Shown here one piece after another: positions 10,590 to 21,961 of a DNA stretch of 64,000 bases. Location: the NCBI GenBank assembly GCA_030323885.1, contig CM059191.1:103526292-103590291 (forward strand), written 5' to 3'. The position numbers were made by a program, and so were the translations under genes. The notes below the pieces were generated by a model. It worked only from the letters and a program-made list of their open reading frames with translations, searched no databases and was not told the DNA's origin. This DNA comes from Branchipolynoe longqiensis (Eukaryota; Annelida; Polychaeta; Phyllodocida; Polynoidae). Within the stretch, counting starts at the first letter, position 1. Each line of letters starts with the position of its first letter.

Positions 10590-11400
10590 AGTCACGTGAC
10601 ACACTAACCCAGGCGCGCATAGATATTCCGCAGATTCACTTCCGGTGGCCGGCAGGCGGCGCCAGCATCGGCGGAGATGGTCACGCCTGAGTGATCGTCG
10701 GGTTGTTCCGAGTGCCTTGCCGGACTTGGGGGCCGATTGGGTAGAGCGCAGGCTTCCCATGCGAAAAGTCTGGGGTTCAGGTCGAGTCAAGCCGATGACT
10801 TACAAAATGGATGCTTGTCACTTCTTAGCCAGGCGCTCGGCATTATTAGGACATGGCAAGGACTGGTTGGCTCTGTGTCAGGATAATGTGACTGAGTGGA
10901 ATATCAGGTCATGATGCTGGTGGCCTGATTTCCCAGTGGGGCAGCACTATAATGTTGCCATGAGTGTGCACTATCACAAGTCAGTACCCATTCTGATATG
11001 ACCTTAGATGTTGCCAGGACGCAAAACTCCAACAACCAACCAACCAATATGACAAAATATTAAGCCAAAATTGACTCCCGAAACAAACAAAAACGACACA
11101 AACAAAATGGCCGCCAATGGGGGTACTAAAACTGCGCCGACCGGAAGTACCAGCCGCCCCCGCTTGGAGCGCGTCCGTCGTAACGCGATTCTGTCGTCTG
11201 TCGCGGCGAGATCTCGTCTGCACCGCGAGATCTGGCGCGAGATCTGGCACGGCACCGGGACTTCCCTTCACATCTATCTAAATTTACCAGACAAGAAGAT
11301 GCGATTTGCTGTCATTCCTGGTCGGGCGCCCGAAACGAAAAATCGATCATATTTTCTTCGGGGAGTGTCAGTGAAGGCCCCGGCGCCGGCCTGAGGTCGG
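10590..11400. promoter_or_regulatory. Promoter-like CpG patch without a recognised gene
   Basis: A CpG-rich patch holds several promoter motifs: an E-box TCACGTGA (10592-10599), an ETS site CACTTCCGG (10637-10645), a YY1-like AAAATGGCCGCC (11104-11115) overlapping an NF-Y-like GCCAATGG (11113-11120), and a second ETS site in the opposite orientation, ACCGGAAGT (11140-11148). A SINE (10719-11046) sits between the two groups. A 107-residue open frame (11071-11394, +) runs through the right half, but I recognise no domain in it and its start is SINE tail. It could be a first exon of an unseen gene, or a fossil promoter. Confidence 0.35.
10719..11046 (+). mobile_element. SINE family A, full length
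   Basis: Head GGGTAGAGCGCAGGCTTCCC with a box-B-like GGGGTTCAGGTCGAG, body CAAGGACTGGTTGGCTC and AATGTGACTGAGTGGAATAT, GCAGCACTATAATGTTGCCA, tail CAGGACGCAAAACTCCAACA then (CCAA)n. Inserted in the CpG patch at 10.6-11.4 kb. Confidence 0.88.
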
Positions 11401-11619
11401 GTGTCCCGAGCTCCAACAGCCTCGTTTTCAGATTTGTTGTTTGCTTTATGAGGGGAGTGATCAATTGATCCGAGATGGGAGGGGTGTATGTGTGAGGGGG
11501 GTGGGGGTGGAGGGAGGGGTAGTTGACTCTATGGTGGTGGGAAAGAATGTTGGGGGGTGGGGGCGAGGTTTAGAGAAGGTTTGGCTGAGATAAACTTGAG
11601 CAGGAGATGTGATGTACAT

Positions 11620-11690
11620 AGATATGGTGGTGGGTGAGTGGGTGAGTGGGTGAGTGGATGAGTGGGTGTGTGGATGAGTGGGTGAGATGG
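11620..11690 (+). repeat. (GTGGGTGA)n simple repeat
   Basis: Short run of GGGTGAGTGGGTGAGTGG at the left border of the 57-bp satellite. Confidence 0.85.
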
Positions 11691-12385
11691 GTAAGCACAA
11701 GGCAGCTAGATAAACACAATATAATACAAGGCACATAGATCAACACAATATACATAGGTGAACACCACACAGATGGATGCACACAGGGGACATATATCAA
11801 CACGACACACATGGGTGAACATCACAAAGATGGGTAAGCACAAGGCACCTATATCAACCCAACACACATGGGTGAACACCACACAGATGGGTGCACACAA
11901 GGCATATAGATCAACTCAACATACATGGGTGAACACCACACAATTGGGTAAGCACAAGGCACATAGATCAACTCAACATACATGGGTGAACACCACACAG
12001 ATGGGTAAACACAAGGCACATAGATCAACACAACACACATCGGTGAACATCACAGAGATGGGTAAACCCAAGGAACATAGATCAACACAACACACATGAG
12101 GGAACACCACACAGATAGGTAAACACAAGGCACATAAATCAACACAACACACATGGGTGAACACCAACTAGATGGGTGCACACAAGGCACATAGAATAAC
12201 ACAACACACATCGGTGAACACCACACAGATGGGTAAACACAAGGCACATAAATCAACACAACACACATGGGTGAATAACAGATTATATTAAACACATGGG
12301 TGAACACCACACAATTGGCTAAGTACAAGGCACATATATCAACTCAATATACATGGGTGAACACCACACAGATGGGTAAGCATAA
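11691..12385 (+). repeat. 57-bp satellite, block 1
   Basis: Units of AAGGCACATAGATCAACACA, ACACACATGGGTGAACACCA, CACAGATGGGTAAACAC. Twelve or so units, some broken (for example near 12280). A second block of the same monomer is at 14337-16122. 57 is a multiple of three, so cysteine- and valine-rich minus frames are artefacts. Confidence 0.95.
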
Positions 12386-12529
12386 TCCCGTATTTGCGGG
12401 TCCCCGCACGTCATATATGCGGGCGTTTAAATGCTATTGATGGGCGATCCCGTTAGGCGGTAGACATAGGTTATGGTTACTTTCATTATGTTCACTCATG
12501 TTATTAGCCGTACTGCTCAACAAGGCTAG

Positions 12530-12615
12530 ACTACCCTAATATCCGGTATAAGGCGTAATATCCTGCATACGGCTTAATATCCTGCATAAGGCATAATATC
12601 CTGCATAATAAGGCT
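12530..12615 (+). repeat. 19-bp short tandem repeat
   Basis: Four imperfect units of TAATATCCTGCATAAGGC. Confidence 0.8.
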
Positions 12616-12726
12616 TACGATTCAAAGTTCCCCCTGTTCATATCTGTATTAGATAAATTACATGCTAGAGCTTACCCCATAGTAGATATGGCACACGAGA
12701 CAACACACGATCCGAGTTCAGCACCA

Positions 12727-13214
12727 GGGCCCGTATGCATGGAGCGGTGTTAGCGAGCCAAACCGCGGTTAGGGTGGGATTTCTGGTTTAGCGTCGAAAA
12801 GTCGGTGTGCATGGAGCAGTGTTAGACAAACACCGCGTGTTTAAAGTTGGAAATTCTAACCCCTGCTCATAGCAGGTTTACAGCGGTGTTAGTGTTAGGT
12901 TAGTGTCAGGATGAACCGCAAATCTATTCAATGCTATCATATTTTACAGAATTACATATGCAATAAGTGACATTTTATCAAATTAACCCTAAAAACGAAG
13001 CGAGATTAATGCTGCCACCGCATTGGCGGTGATATTAATATTGTCAAATCGATGAATGTAAAGTAAACATTCTCGTTTAGCTAACACTCACCATTTAAGC
13101 GCCCATGCATACGGCGTGACATAGTTCTCGACGCCGCCGATAACTGGTGTTAGCTACCCTGTGTTAGAGGGTTAACACCACATGCTGCTAACACTGCTCC
13201 ATGCATATGGGCCC
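12727..13214. mobile_element. Inverted-repeat element with GGGCCCGTATGCATGGAGC ends
   Basis: Left end GGGCCCGTATGCATGGAGCG followed by GTGTTAG; right end CTAACACTGCTCCATGCATA followed by TGGGCCC. 488 bp, no coding capacity. Target duplication unclear (AGCA-like on both sides). Superfamily not recognised. Confidence 0.82.
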
Positions 13215-13273
13215 AGCAGAAGTGTAGATAGATAAGACTGATTGCTTATTTGTATTCACTTATATATTGATAA

Positions 13274-14024
13274 TGGCCCTGTCACACTACGACGTGACAA
13301 CGTCAGCGTAGGCAGAACGTGAAAATAAGTATTTTACGTCGAAGTTATCGGCGTAATATGCAAATTGTGGACGTGAATGCCGCGTAGTTGACGTGAGCGT
13401 AACGTGAAAGTAACGTCGGCGTAACGTGAGCGTAACGTGACCGTAACGTGACCGTAACGTGACCGTAACGTGATCGAAAAGTACAAAACACCCGTCGCAG
13501 GGTAGATGTCTGGGTATATAAGGCTGGGGTTCGGATCACGTTAGTCACGTTATCAAAACGCTACGCGATCGTCAATGACGTGAACTACGTCACGACACGT
13601 TCGCAACACGTTATAACGACGTTATCGACCCGTCATCGTATCGCTCGGCCGACGTTCCGTTACGTCCGACCCCCGTTAATTGAACGCTGCCCACACATTG
13701 CTCCCACCCGGGCCGTCGCTCTGACGTGACATAACGTGACTCTAACGTCATTTACGCTGCTATAACGATCGCGGAAAGTCTACCTAACGTCATTGTCACG
13801 TCATCCCGACGTAGCGGATTCACGTTGAGATACGTCGAAAGTTTTGAACATGTCCAAAACCTCGACGTAACTCGACGTAACACGGCGTAATGTGACGTAG
13901 CTCGACGTCAGTCTAACGTCATTATGACGTCACCATAACGTAATCCAACGTACATCAACGTAATGACGAAATATCACCACGTTACACTCACGTTCGCTCA
14001 TTACGTCGTAGTGTGACAGGGGTA
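13274..14024. mobile_element. TAA-type MITE family, copy 1 (ACGTGA-rich)
   Basis: Left end TGGCCCTGTCACACTACGAC preceded by TAA; right end GTCGTAGTGTGACAGGGG. The interior is built from reiterated CGTAACGTGAC-like units on both arms and holds the dyad TTTTGAACATGTCCAAAA at 13842-13859. The right target site is not clean. No open frame of note. Confidence 0.85.
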
Positions 14025-14336
14025 TTAGAGACCTTCTCATTGGCCATAACACTCATGCACACCAGTTAGTCCTCTCACGCATGATCTCTCCCTAACATAG
14101 TTCACCATTGGCTGCTTTAAGGACTCACCCTCCTCCCACCCAGCTCTGGCCACCACCTGGCTATCGTGGGATTACCTAACATGACAGATACAGTGTGGCT
14201 GGGTGAGATATGGGGGGGGGTGGATTCTGCTTAAAGGGGCACTGCTTCCCTCCCCCGGAGTGAGCATTATAAAGGGAGTACTGTTTCTTATTTAGCCATC
14301 TCAATACTCAATATATACTTAATCGCAGAATTTTAC
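14025..14336. other. No gene recognised
   Basis: Unique-looking sequence with a G8 run near 14212; it separates the MITE from the second 57-bp satellite block. Confidence 0.5.
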
Positions 14337-16122
14337 AACAAGGCACATACATCAACACAACACACATGGGTGAACACCACACAGATTTGTAAACCCAAGG
14401 AACATAGATCAACACAACACACATGGGTGAATACCACACCGATGGGTGCACACAAGGCACATAAATCAAGACAACACACATAGGTGAACACCACACAGAT
14501 GGAGAAGCACAAGGAACAAATATCAACTCAATATACATGGGTGAACACCACACAGATGGGTATACACAAGTCACATAGATCAACACAATAGACATGGGTA
14601 AACACCACACAGACGTGTATGCACAAGGCACATAAATCAACACAACACACATGGGTGAACACTACACAGATGGGTGCACACAAGGCAATAGATCAACAAA
14701 ACACACAGGGGTGAACCCCACACAGATGGGTAAACACGAGGCACATAAATCAACACAACACACATGGGTGAACACCACAGAGATGGGTAAACACAAGGCA
14801 CATAGATCAACACACCACACATGGGTGAACACCACACAGATGGAGAAGAACAAGGCACAAATATAAACTCAATATAAATGGGTGAACACCACACAGATAG
14901 ATAAGCACAAGGCACAAATATCAACTAAATATACATGCGTGAACACCACACAGAAGGGTAAAACAAAGCACATAGATCCTCACAACAGACATGAGTGGAC
15001 ACCACACAGATGTGTAAACCCAAGGAACATAGATCAACACAACACACATGGGTGAATACCACACCAATGGGTGCACACAAGGCAGACAGATGGAGAAGCA
15101 CAAGGCACAAACATCAACTCAATATACATGGGTGAACACCACACAGATGGGTAAACACAAGGCACATAGATCAACACAACACACATGGGTGAACAGCACA
15201 CAGATGCATAAGCAGAAGGCACATAGACCAACCCAATATACCTGCGTGAACACCACACAGATGGGTAAACAAAAGGCACATAGAATAACACAACACACAT
15301 GGGTGAACACCACACAGATGGGTAAAGACAAGGCACGTAGATCAACACAATATACATGGGTGAACACCACACAGATGGGTAAACACAAGGCGCATAGATC
15401 AACACAACACACATGGGTGAACACCACACAGATGGGTAAACACAAGGCACATAGATCCACACAAGACACATGGGTGAACACCACACAGATGGTTAAACAA
15501 AAGGCACATAAATCAACGCAACACACATGAGTGAACACCACACAGATGGGTAAACATAAGGCACATAAATCAATGCAAGGCACATGGGTGAACACCACAC
15601 ATATGGATAACCACAAGGCACATATAATAACACCACACATCAGTGAACACCACACAGATGGTTAAACACAAGGCACATAAATCAACACAAGGCACATGGG
15701 TGAACATCACACAAATGGATAACCACAAGGCACATAGAATAACAGCACACATCAGTGAACACCACACAGATGGTTAAACACAAGGCACATAAATCAACAC
15801 AACACACATGGGTGAACACCACACAGATAGGTAAACACAAGGCCCAAAAATCAACACAATATACATGGGTGAACACCAGACATTATGGATAACCACAAGG
15901 AACATATAATAACACAACACGCATCTGTGAACACCACACAGATGGGTAAACACAAGGGACAAAAATCAACACAATATACATGGGTGAACACCACCCATAT
16001 TGGTAACACAAGGCACATAAATCAACACAATATACATGGGTGAACACCACACATATGGATAACCACAAGGCACATAGAATAACACAACACACATGGGTGA
16101 ACACCAAACAGATGGGTAAACG
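14337..16122 (+). repeat. 57-bp satellite, block 2
   Basis: About 30 units of the same monomer as 11691-12385, with length variants (some lacking part of the AACACAAGGCAC section, for example near 15085 and 15985). All units are in the same orientation as block 1. Confidence 0.95.
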
Positions 16123-16339
16123 GCAGAGTGATGTGGGGGTGGGGATGGGGGGTGTCTAATTCCACTTAGCATAGGCATGCCGCCAGGTGTACACACTACG
16201 TAGAAGGGCAGATGGTGATGCATGAGGTGGTGAGGTGGTGGAGACGGGAGAGACGTGGGTTTAACCCGGGCAGGCGGTCCGCTCCATGTATCACTCTGAG
16301 TGGATCACTTACAGCAACGTTGCTTTATTAGCGGGGTTG

Positions 16340-16675
16340 GTGTCCTGGTCTCCTGGTGTGGTGGTGCACTGGTATCTGGTGTCCTGGTGTCCAGGTGTCG
16401 TGGTGTCCTGGTGTCGTGGTGTCGTGGTGTCGTGGTGTCGTGGTGTCGAGGTGTCGTGGTGTCGTGGTGTCATGGTGTCATGGTGTAATAGTGTCGTGGT
16501 GCATGGTGTAATGGTGTCATGGTGTCATGGTATCATGGTGTTATAGTGTCGTGGTGCATGGGGGCATGGTGTCATGGTGTCATGGGGTCATGGTGTCATG
16601 GTGTCATGGTGTCATGGTGTCAGGGTGTCAGGGTGTCATAGTGTCGTGGTCTCCTGGTGTCCTGGTGTCATGGGG
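16340..16675 (+). repeat. 9-bp minisatellite (TGGTGTCRT)
   Basis: Units TGGTGTCGT and TGGTGTCAT repeated, with a switch from CG- to CA-containing units along the array, consistent with decay of methylated CpG in part of it. Confidence 0.9.
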
Positions 16676-16679
16676 AGCA

Positions 16680-17760
16680 TCAGCAGCAAGCGTAGCAAGC
16701 ACAGCAAGCATTGTCAAGTCTAGGAAGCGGAATTATGTTTAGTAAGCAGCAGTCAGTGTAGCAACTAGCACCAGGCATACCTAGTATCATAAACTGTAGT
16801 AAGTGGTCTTACACGCAGTAAGCAGCAGTAAGTTTAGCAAACACCATCAAGCCTAGATAAAGGATTCACCCATACTTGCAGTACACAGGTGAATGCCAAC
16901 CCTATATAAAAGCTGTCAAAAAAGTGGGGAAATGAAATGAGAGCTTAAATTCACAATCTAAGAAGCAACACATATTCTTTATATATCTCTTCATATATTT
17001 CCCCGCTACCTTTGAGTTGAAAAATATTATAAAATATCTAGTTTAATAGAATTTAAAAGTGAAATCGATGGCCTGCCCTTTTTGCATTCTCTCCCATTTC
17101 ACCAACTCTGTGAATTTAAAAGTGAAATCGACCACCTGCCCTTTTTGCATTCTCTCCTATTTCACCAACTCTGTGCCAATATAAGTACCCATGTGATACT
17201 GGAGCCAGGAATTCTACTTCCTGTTCCATACTAAAGCTATTTTCGACAGTATTTAGACTACGTTGTCATTCACCCACGTACTACAAGTATGTGGTGAATC
17301 TAGTATCTACATCAAGCCTAGCAAGTATCCTGAAGTGTATTATGTGGTATTCAGCCTAGTAACAGCAGTCAGTACAGTAAGCACCATCAAGCCTAGCAAG
17401 CATCCTGAAGTGTAGTAAGTGGTCTTATGCTTAGTTTGTTTGTTTGTTTGTTGTTGTTTTACGTCCTAGCAACATCTAAGGTTATATCAGGACGGGCTTA
17501 CGCTTAGTAAACAGCAGTCAGTTTAGCAAGCACCATCAAGCATAGCAAGTAGTCTTGAGTGTATGAGGCAGACTTACATTTAGTAAGCAGTGTAGCAAGT
17601 AGCATCAAGCTTAGCATGTATCCTAAAGTGGAGTAAGTGTACAATTAGTAAACAGCATCAAGCGTACGAAGCAGTCCCAAGTGTAGTAAGTGGTTATAAG
17701 TTTAGCAAACAATATCAAACATTGCAAGCAAGCTCGATTTTAGTAAGTGGTATCTGTTGC
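16680..17760. repeat. Irregular AGYAAGCA-rich repeat region
   Basis: Loose repeats of AGTAAGCAGCAGTCAGT and CACCATCAAGCCTAGCAAGC with a spacing near 70-90 bp. Includes a 62-bp tandem duplication (about 17050-17174, AATTTAAAAGTGAAATCGA units) and a SINE A tail fragment on the minus strand (17446-17492). Confidence 0.65.
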
Positions 17761-17764
17761 TTGT

Positions 17765-18032
17765 TTGTTTGTTGGGAGTTTTACGTCCTGGCAACATCTA
17801 AGGTCATATCAGGATGGGTGCCGACTTGTGACAGTGCGCACTCATGGCGACTTTATATTGCTGATCCCACTGGGAGACCATGACCTGATATCCTACTCAG
17901 TCACATTATCCTCACACTGACCTAACCAGTCCTTGCCCTATCCTATTAATTCCAAGCGCCAATATAGGAAGCGACAAGTATCAATTTTATAAGCCTGCGC
18001 TCTACCGGTTCAGCCACCGCATCCGGTTTTCT
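17765..18032 (-). mobile_element. SINE family A, box B deleted
   Basis: Minus strand head ATGCGGTGGCTGAACCGGTA then GAGCGCAGGC joins directly to the TTATAAAATTGATACTTGTC block, so the box B part is deleted. Tail CCAGGACGTAAAACTCCCAA. Confidence 0.85.
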
Positions 18033-18098
18033 CTGTTGGAGTAAGCGACAACGTCAGGCGAGGAAACGGGTACAAATGAAGGAGCCTAGGTAGCCTAA

Positions 18099-18854
18099 AG
18101 GCCCTGTCACACTACGACGTATGGCGGCGGCGTGTGTAATGTGTTGAAATAAAATTAAATCAAAATAGGTTGCCATACGGCAAACTTTTTGCAGTGGGGG
18201 CGGTCTCAGCAATGTATGAAGCATACACGGAGTGCATGGCTGGTGTATGGCTAACGTATGCCTGGCGTATAGCGAAGTATGAGTAGCTTGTGCAAAATGT
18301 ATTCAAAACTTATTTGTAACGTGTGCAAAGTGTATGTGTGATGTATGCAATCACCTTTAGGCCATGCCCCGGTCATGTGATTGGTCACCGCCGCCGACAG
18401 CCAACACACTGGGCATACGCTCGCCATATGCTCACAGTACGCTAGGGATATGCCAGCACATGCTGGCGTACCCCCAGCTCACTCGCACACATTACCGGAA
18501 CGTTAGGCATACGCCAGAGATACGCGGAGGGTGCCGGTTCAACATATGGCTAACGTGTTACACCCTATCCCGACCTACCCCTAACGTGTGCATAACGTAT
18601 TCTGACTTATGCCGAGCGTATGAGAAACATATATGAGCCATACGGCGACAAATGTTGAAAATGTTGAACATGCACAAACAATTTTTAGTGGTTCGACCTA
18701 CACCGACCTATGACAACCTATGACGGCGTATCCCGAGTGTACTCGACATATGCCCAACATATACATAACCTATGACGCCGTATGCTGACGTCTTGGTAGA
18801 AAATCGCATACGTTGTTATCCGCTAAGGCCATACATCGTAGTGTGACAGCCCCT
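18099..18854. mobile_element. TAA-type MITE family, copy 2
   Basis: 756 bp flanked by TAA on both sides (18096-18098 and 18855-18857). Ends AGGCCCTGTCACACTACGAC and TCGTAGTGTGACAGCCCCT are inverted repeats. The interior reiterates TATG/CATACG motifs (GTATGGCTAACGTATGCCTG). Shares a CAAACTTTTTGCAGTGGGGG block (about 18182-18201) and the dyad GTTGAACATGCACAAAC (18663-18679) with other copies. Confidence 0.9.
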
Positions 18855-18892
18855 TAATGGTCGAACACCTGCTTCTATAAGGCTGTCAACTT

Positions 18893-18952
18893 ACGAGATT
18901 TAATCAATCGGGGAGATTTAATAAATCGGGGAGATTTAATAAATCGGGGAGC
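18893..18952 (+). repeat. 18-bp triplication
   Basis: Three units of GAGATTTAATAAATCGGG. Confidence 0.85.
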
Positions 18953-19220
18953 CTGCCGACAGGTGATGGTCAGGGTGCGCTACGTGTTTATGTCAAATGT
19001 ACGGCGGACATTACAATTTACATGACACACAACGTGAATACAATTGTTCCCAATAGGAGGATTAGTTGCTGTGATAGACACTAGATGGCGCATCAGGGCT
19101 TGCGGTCAGGCTGACTGCAGTGCCAGGTGGCCGTAGATTAGCGTTAATAAGGTGTAATTTTGCGTCGTTTGTTGAAATGTTTATTTCTCACAATCACCCG
19201 TTTTCAGCATCAGGTTAAAG

Positions 19221-19511
19221 TTGGTGCGGAAGGTCGGGAGTTCGATTCCCAGTCAAGTAAAACCAATGACATACAAAATTGATACGTGTAGCTACCTAGC
19301 TTGGCGCTTGGCATTAATAGGATAGGACAAGGACTGGTTAGCACATCATCAGGCTAATATGACGAGGTGGGAGAGTGTGTCATGCTGTCGACCGCTTGGT
19401 CTCCCAGTGGGGCAGCACTAAGTTCCCACGAGTCTGCACTGTCACAAGTCGCTACCAATCCTGAGATGACCTTAGATGTTGCCAGGATGTAAACCAATAA
19501 CAACAACAAAC
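19221..19511 (+). mobile_element. SINE family A, 5'-truncated
   Basis: Starts at the box B region (GGTCGGGAGTTCGATTCCCA) and runs through the body (GGACAAGGACTGGTTAGCAC) to the tail GCCAGGATGTAAACC and CAACAACAAAC. Confidence 0.85.
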
Positions 19512-20020
19512 CGTGACCGGATATCGGCACTCTACATTGAAACTCCCCCTGCAGCCTTCTCCCAGAACTACGCACTCGGCTGCTGTTGACACCTGCACTT
19601 CTCTTCAAGAATCTGAACGAGCCCCAGACTCTTCCACCCACCCACCCGTCCGATTTGAGGTCTCCTGTATTCCCTTTGTTGCTTCCTGTAATCCCTCGCT
19701 GTACCAGTTGTAGTAGTCTGTACTGACCTCTCACGCAAGATACCAAAATGTTGCAAGTGTGGCACCAAAAGAACTAGCATAATTAAGGCTAGCCAGTAAC
19801 AGCTAAGATGACAAGGCAACTACCAAATTGAGACTATAGCTGTTCAGCGATGAAAACAAGCAGCGAAGCGACTTAAGGGCGCATTCCATATACGCGTAAT
19901 GCGTAATGCGGTATGCCTTACGCATTATGCGTTATGCGAATGCCAGCATTCCATATACGCGTAATGCGTATTGCGTTATGCGTTATGCGTTATGCAGTGA
20001 AGTATATAAAAAGTATATAA

Positions 20021-20540
20021 AGAGTGTGTGTGACTCTGTGTCTCTGTGTGTGTCTCTATGTGTGTGTCTGTGTCTCCGTGTCTCTGTGTGTGTCTGTGTC
20101 TGTGTCTGTGTGTGTGTGACTGTGTCTGTGTGTGTGTGTCTGTGTCTCTGTGTCTCTGACAAAGAGACACACACAGACACACATACACACAGAGACACAC
20201 ACAGAGACAGACACAGAGACACACACACATACATAGATACACAGACAGAGACACACACAGAGACACAGAGACACAACACAGAGACACACACACACACAGA
20301 CACACACAGACACAGAGACACACACAGAGACACATATACACACACACAGACACACAGACAGACACACACAGACACACAGACACAACACAGAGACACACAC
20401 ACAGACACACACACAGACACACACAGAAACACAGAGACACACACAGAGACACACACACAGCAACAGAGACACAGACACAGACACACACAGAGACACAGAG
20501 ACACAACACAGAGACACACACACAGACACACACACACAGA
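20021..20540. repeat. Inverted GTGTCT / AGACAC microsatellite
   Basis: A TGTGTCTCTG-type repeat (20021-20158) switches to its complement ACACAGAGAC-type repeat (20160-20540) at TCTCTGACAAAGAGA. The arms could pair over about 135 bp. Cysteine/valine-rich open frames here are artefacts. Confidence 0.92.
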
Positions 20541-20543
20541 ATG

Positions 20544-21314
20544 GGATGGTCCAAACATGGCTCAGTTTAGCTTGCTTTGAGGGATGTTAGGACCGTCCCA
20601 AATATGAAGACTGCTTCCTAACAGGTCCGCTGCATAAACCTACATGTTTGCACCGTCCCCTTCTCCATACTGCTCTGTATATGACCCAATATTGCATTTA
20701 TATCTATGTAACTTTTTGTACGTCACATGGGGGTTCCTACCTTTATTATAACCAAATTATAGATAAGTATTCATATTTTTGTGGCTCTGGTAGCATTTTT
20801 ACCAACCCGAACCCCCACCACCCTTGAAGACTGCTTTCTAACAGGTCCGCCGCATAAACCTACATGTTTGCACCGTCCCCTTCTCCATACTGCTCTGTAT
20901 ATGACCAAATATTGCATTTATATCTATGTAACTTTTTGTACGTCACATGGGGGTTCCTACCTTTATTATAACCAAATTATAGATAAGTATTCATATTTTT
21001 GTGGCTCTGGTAGCATTTTTACCAACCCGAACCCCCACCACCCTTGAAGACTGCTTTCTAACAGGTCCGCCGCATAAACCTACATGTTTGCACTGTCCCC
21101 TTCTCCATACTGCTCTGTATATGACCAAATATTGCATTTATATCTATGTAACTTTGTGTACGTCACATGGGGGTTCCTACCTTTATTATAACCAAATTAT
21201 AGATAAGTATTCATATTTCTGTGCATATGGTAGCATTTTTAGCTTTCCCATAACCGTCAGTCTCCCGATTGGGACGGTCCTAACATCCTAAACTGAGTCA
21301 TGTTAGGACCGTCC
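20544..21314. mobile_element. Nested 771-bp TIR element with an internal 220-bp triplication
   Basis: Left end GGATGGTCCAAACATGGCTC and AGTTTAG, right end its complement (CTAAACTGAGTCATGTTAGG, ACCGTCC). A second inner inverted motif GGATGTTAGGACCGTCCC is present on both sides. Nested in the element 19876-21603. No target duplication was identified. Confidence 0.78.
20605..21264 (+). repeat. Three tandem 220-bp units
   Basis: Units start at TGAAGACTGCTT positions 20605, 20825 and 21045 (exact 220-bp spacing) and differ at only a few positions. Each contains ACAGGTCCGCYGCATAAACC and CACATGGGGGTTCCTACC. A small open frame recurs in each unit. Confidence 0.93.
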
Positions 21315-21961
21315 TTTTTGTTCAACAAAACGGCTGTCCATAATTATCAGTCGCCTCCTCCAGCCTTATATCAATGGAGAAATGCGACTGATGCTTTTCT
21401 ATTCGCACGGCCTTTACCCATTACGCATTACGCACCGATCGCTACATGGAGCGATCAGGATAATGAATTTCTGACGCATTCGCATTCGCATTACGCATTA
21501 CGCGTATATGGAATGTACCTCATAGGTTTCAAGGCATTTAGATTTTTTGTCGCATTCGCATTCGCATTCGCATTACGCATTACGCGTATATGGAATGCGC
21601 CCTTTATTCGTTATGTGCAGTGTAAATACGCCATCACAAAAAAAAAAAACACCAACAAACACACATAGATAGATATGCCTTCTAGTCTTAATGACAATTC
21701 AGTTATCTGCGAAATAAGAACAGTACCCTGAAAAAGTAGACAGGAATCAGCAAATGAATTGACAGAGAAATTAAATTTTAAGAATATGCGGATGAAGGGG
21801 GAGGTTAAGCTAATTAGTCGAGTGGGAGAGTATCAGTGTGATGAGGTGTGGAGACTGTATCCTGAAAGTGGAATATGGGTCGAAGGGTGGTGGGTAGGGC
21901 TGGATTTAGGAATCGAGCAGGCCTTGAGGGCATGCTGACGGTGAGCATGGTTTTGATGTGA

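Larger units (their letters stand above)
19876..21603. mobile_element. 1.73-kb TIR element with TTA target duplication and reiterated ends
   Basis: Ends AGGGCGCATTCCATATACGC and GCGTATATGGAATGCGCCCT are perfect inverted repeats, flanked by TTA at 19873-19875 and 21604-21606. Each end is present twice: a second inner copy occurs at about 19949 and at about 21500-21515. Between them are runs of the 7-mer TAATGCG on the left and CGCATTA on the right. A 3-bp TTA duplication is typical of PIF/Harbinger transposons, but no transposase is present. It contains a mirrored microsatellite and a nested element. Confidence 0.85.

Noticed and set aside
11071..11394. 107-codon frame as a confident gene
   Set aside because: Begins in SINE tail, no recognised domain, no clear splice donor; kept only as part of the promoter-like patch.
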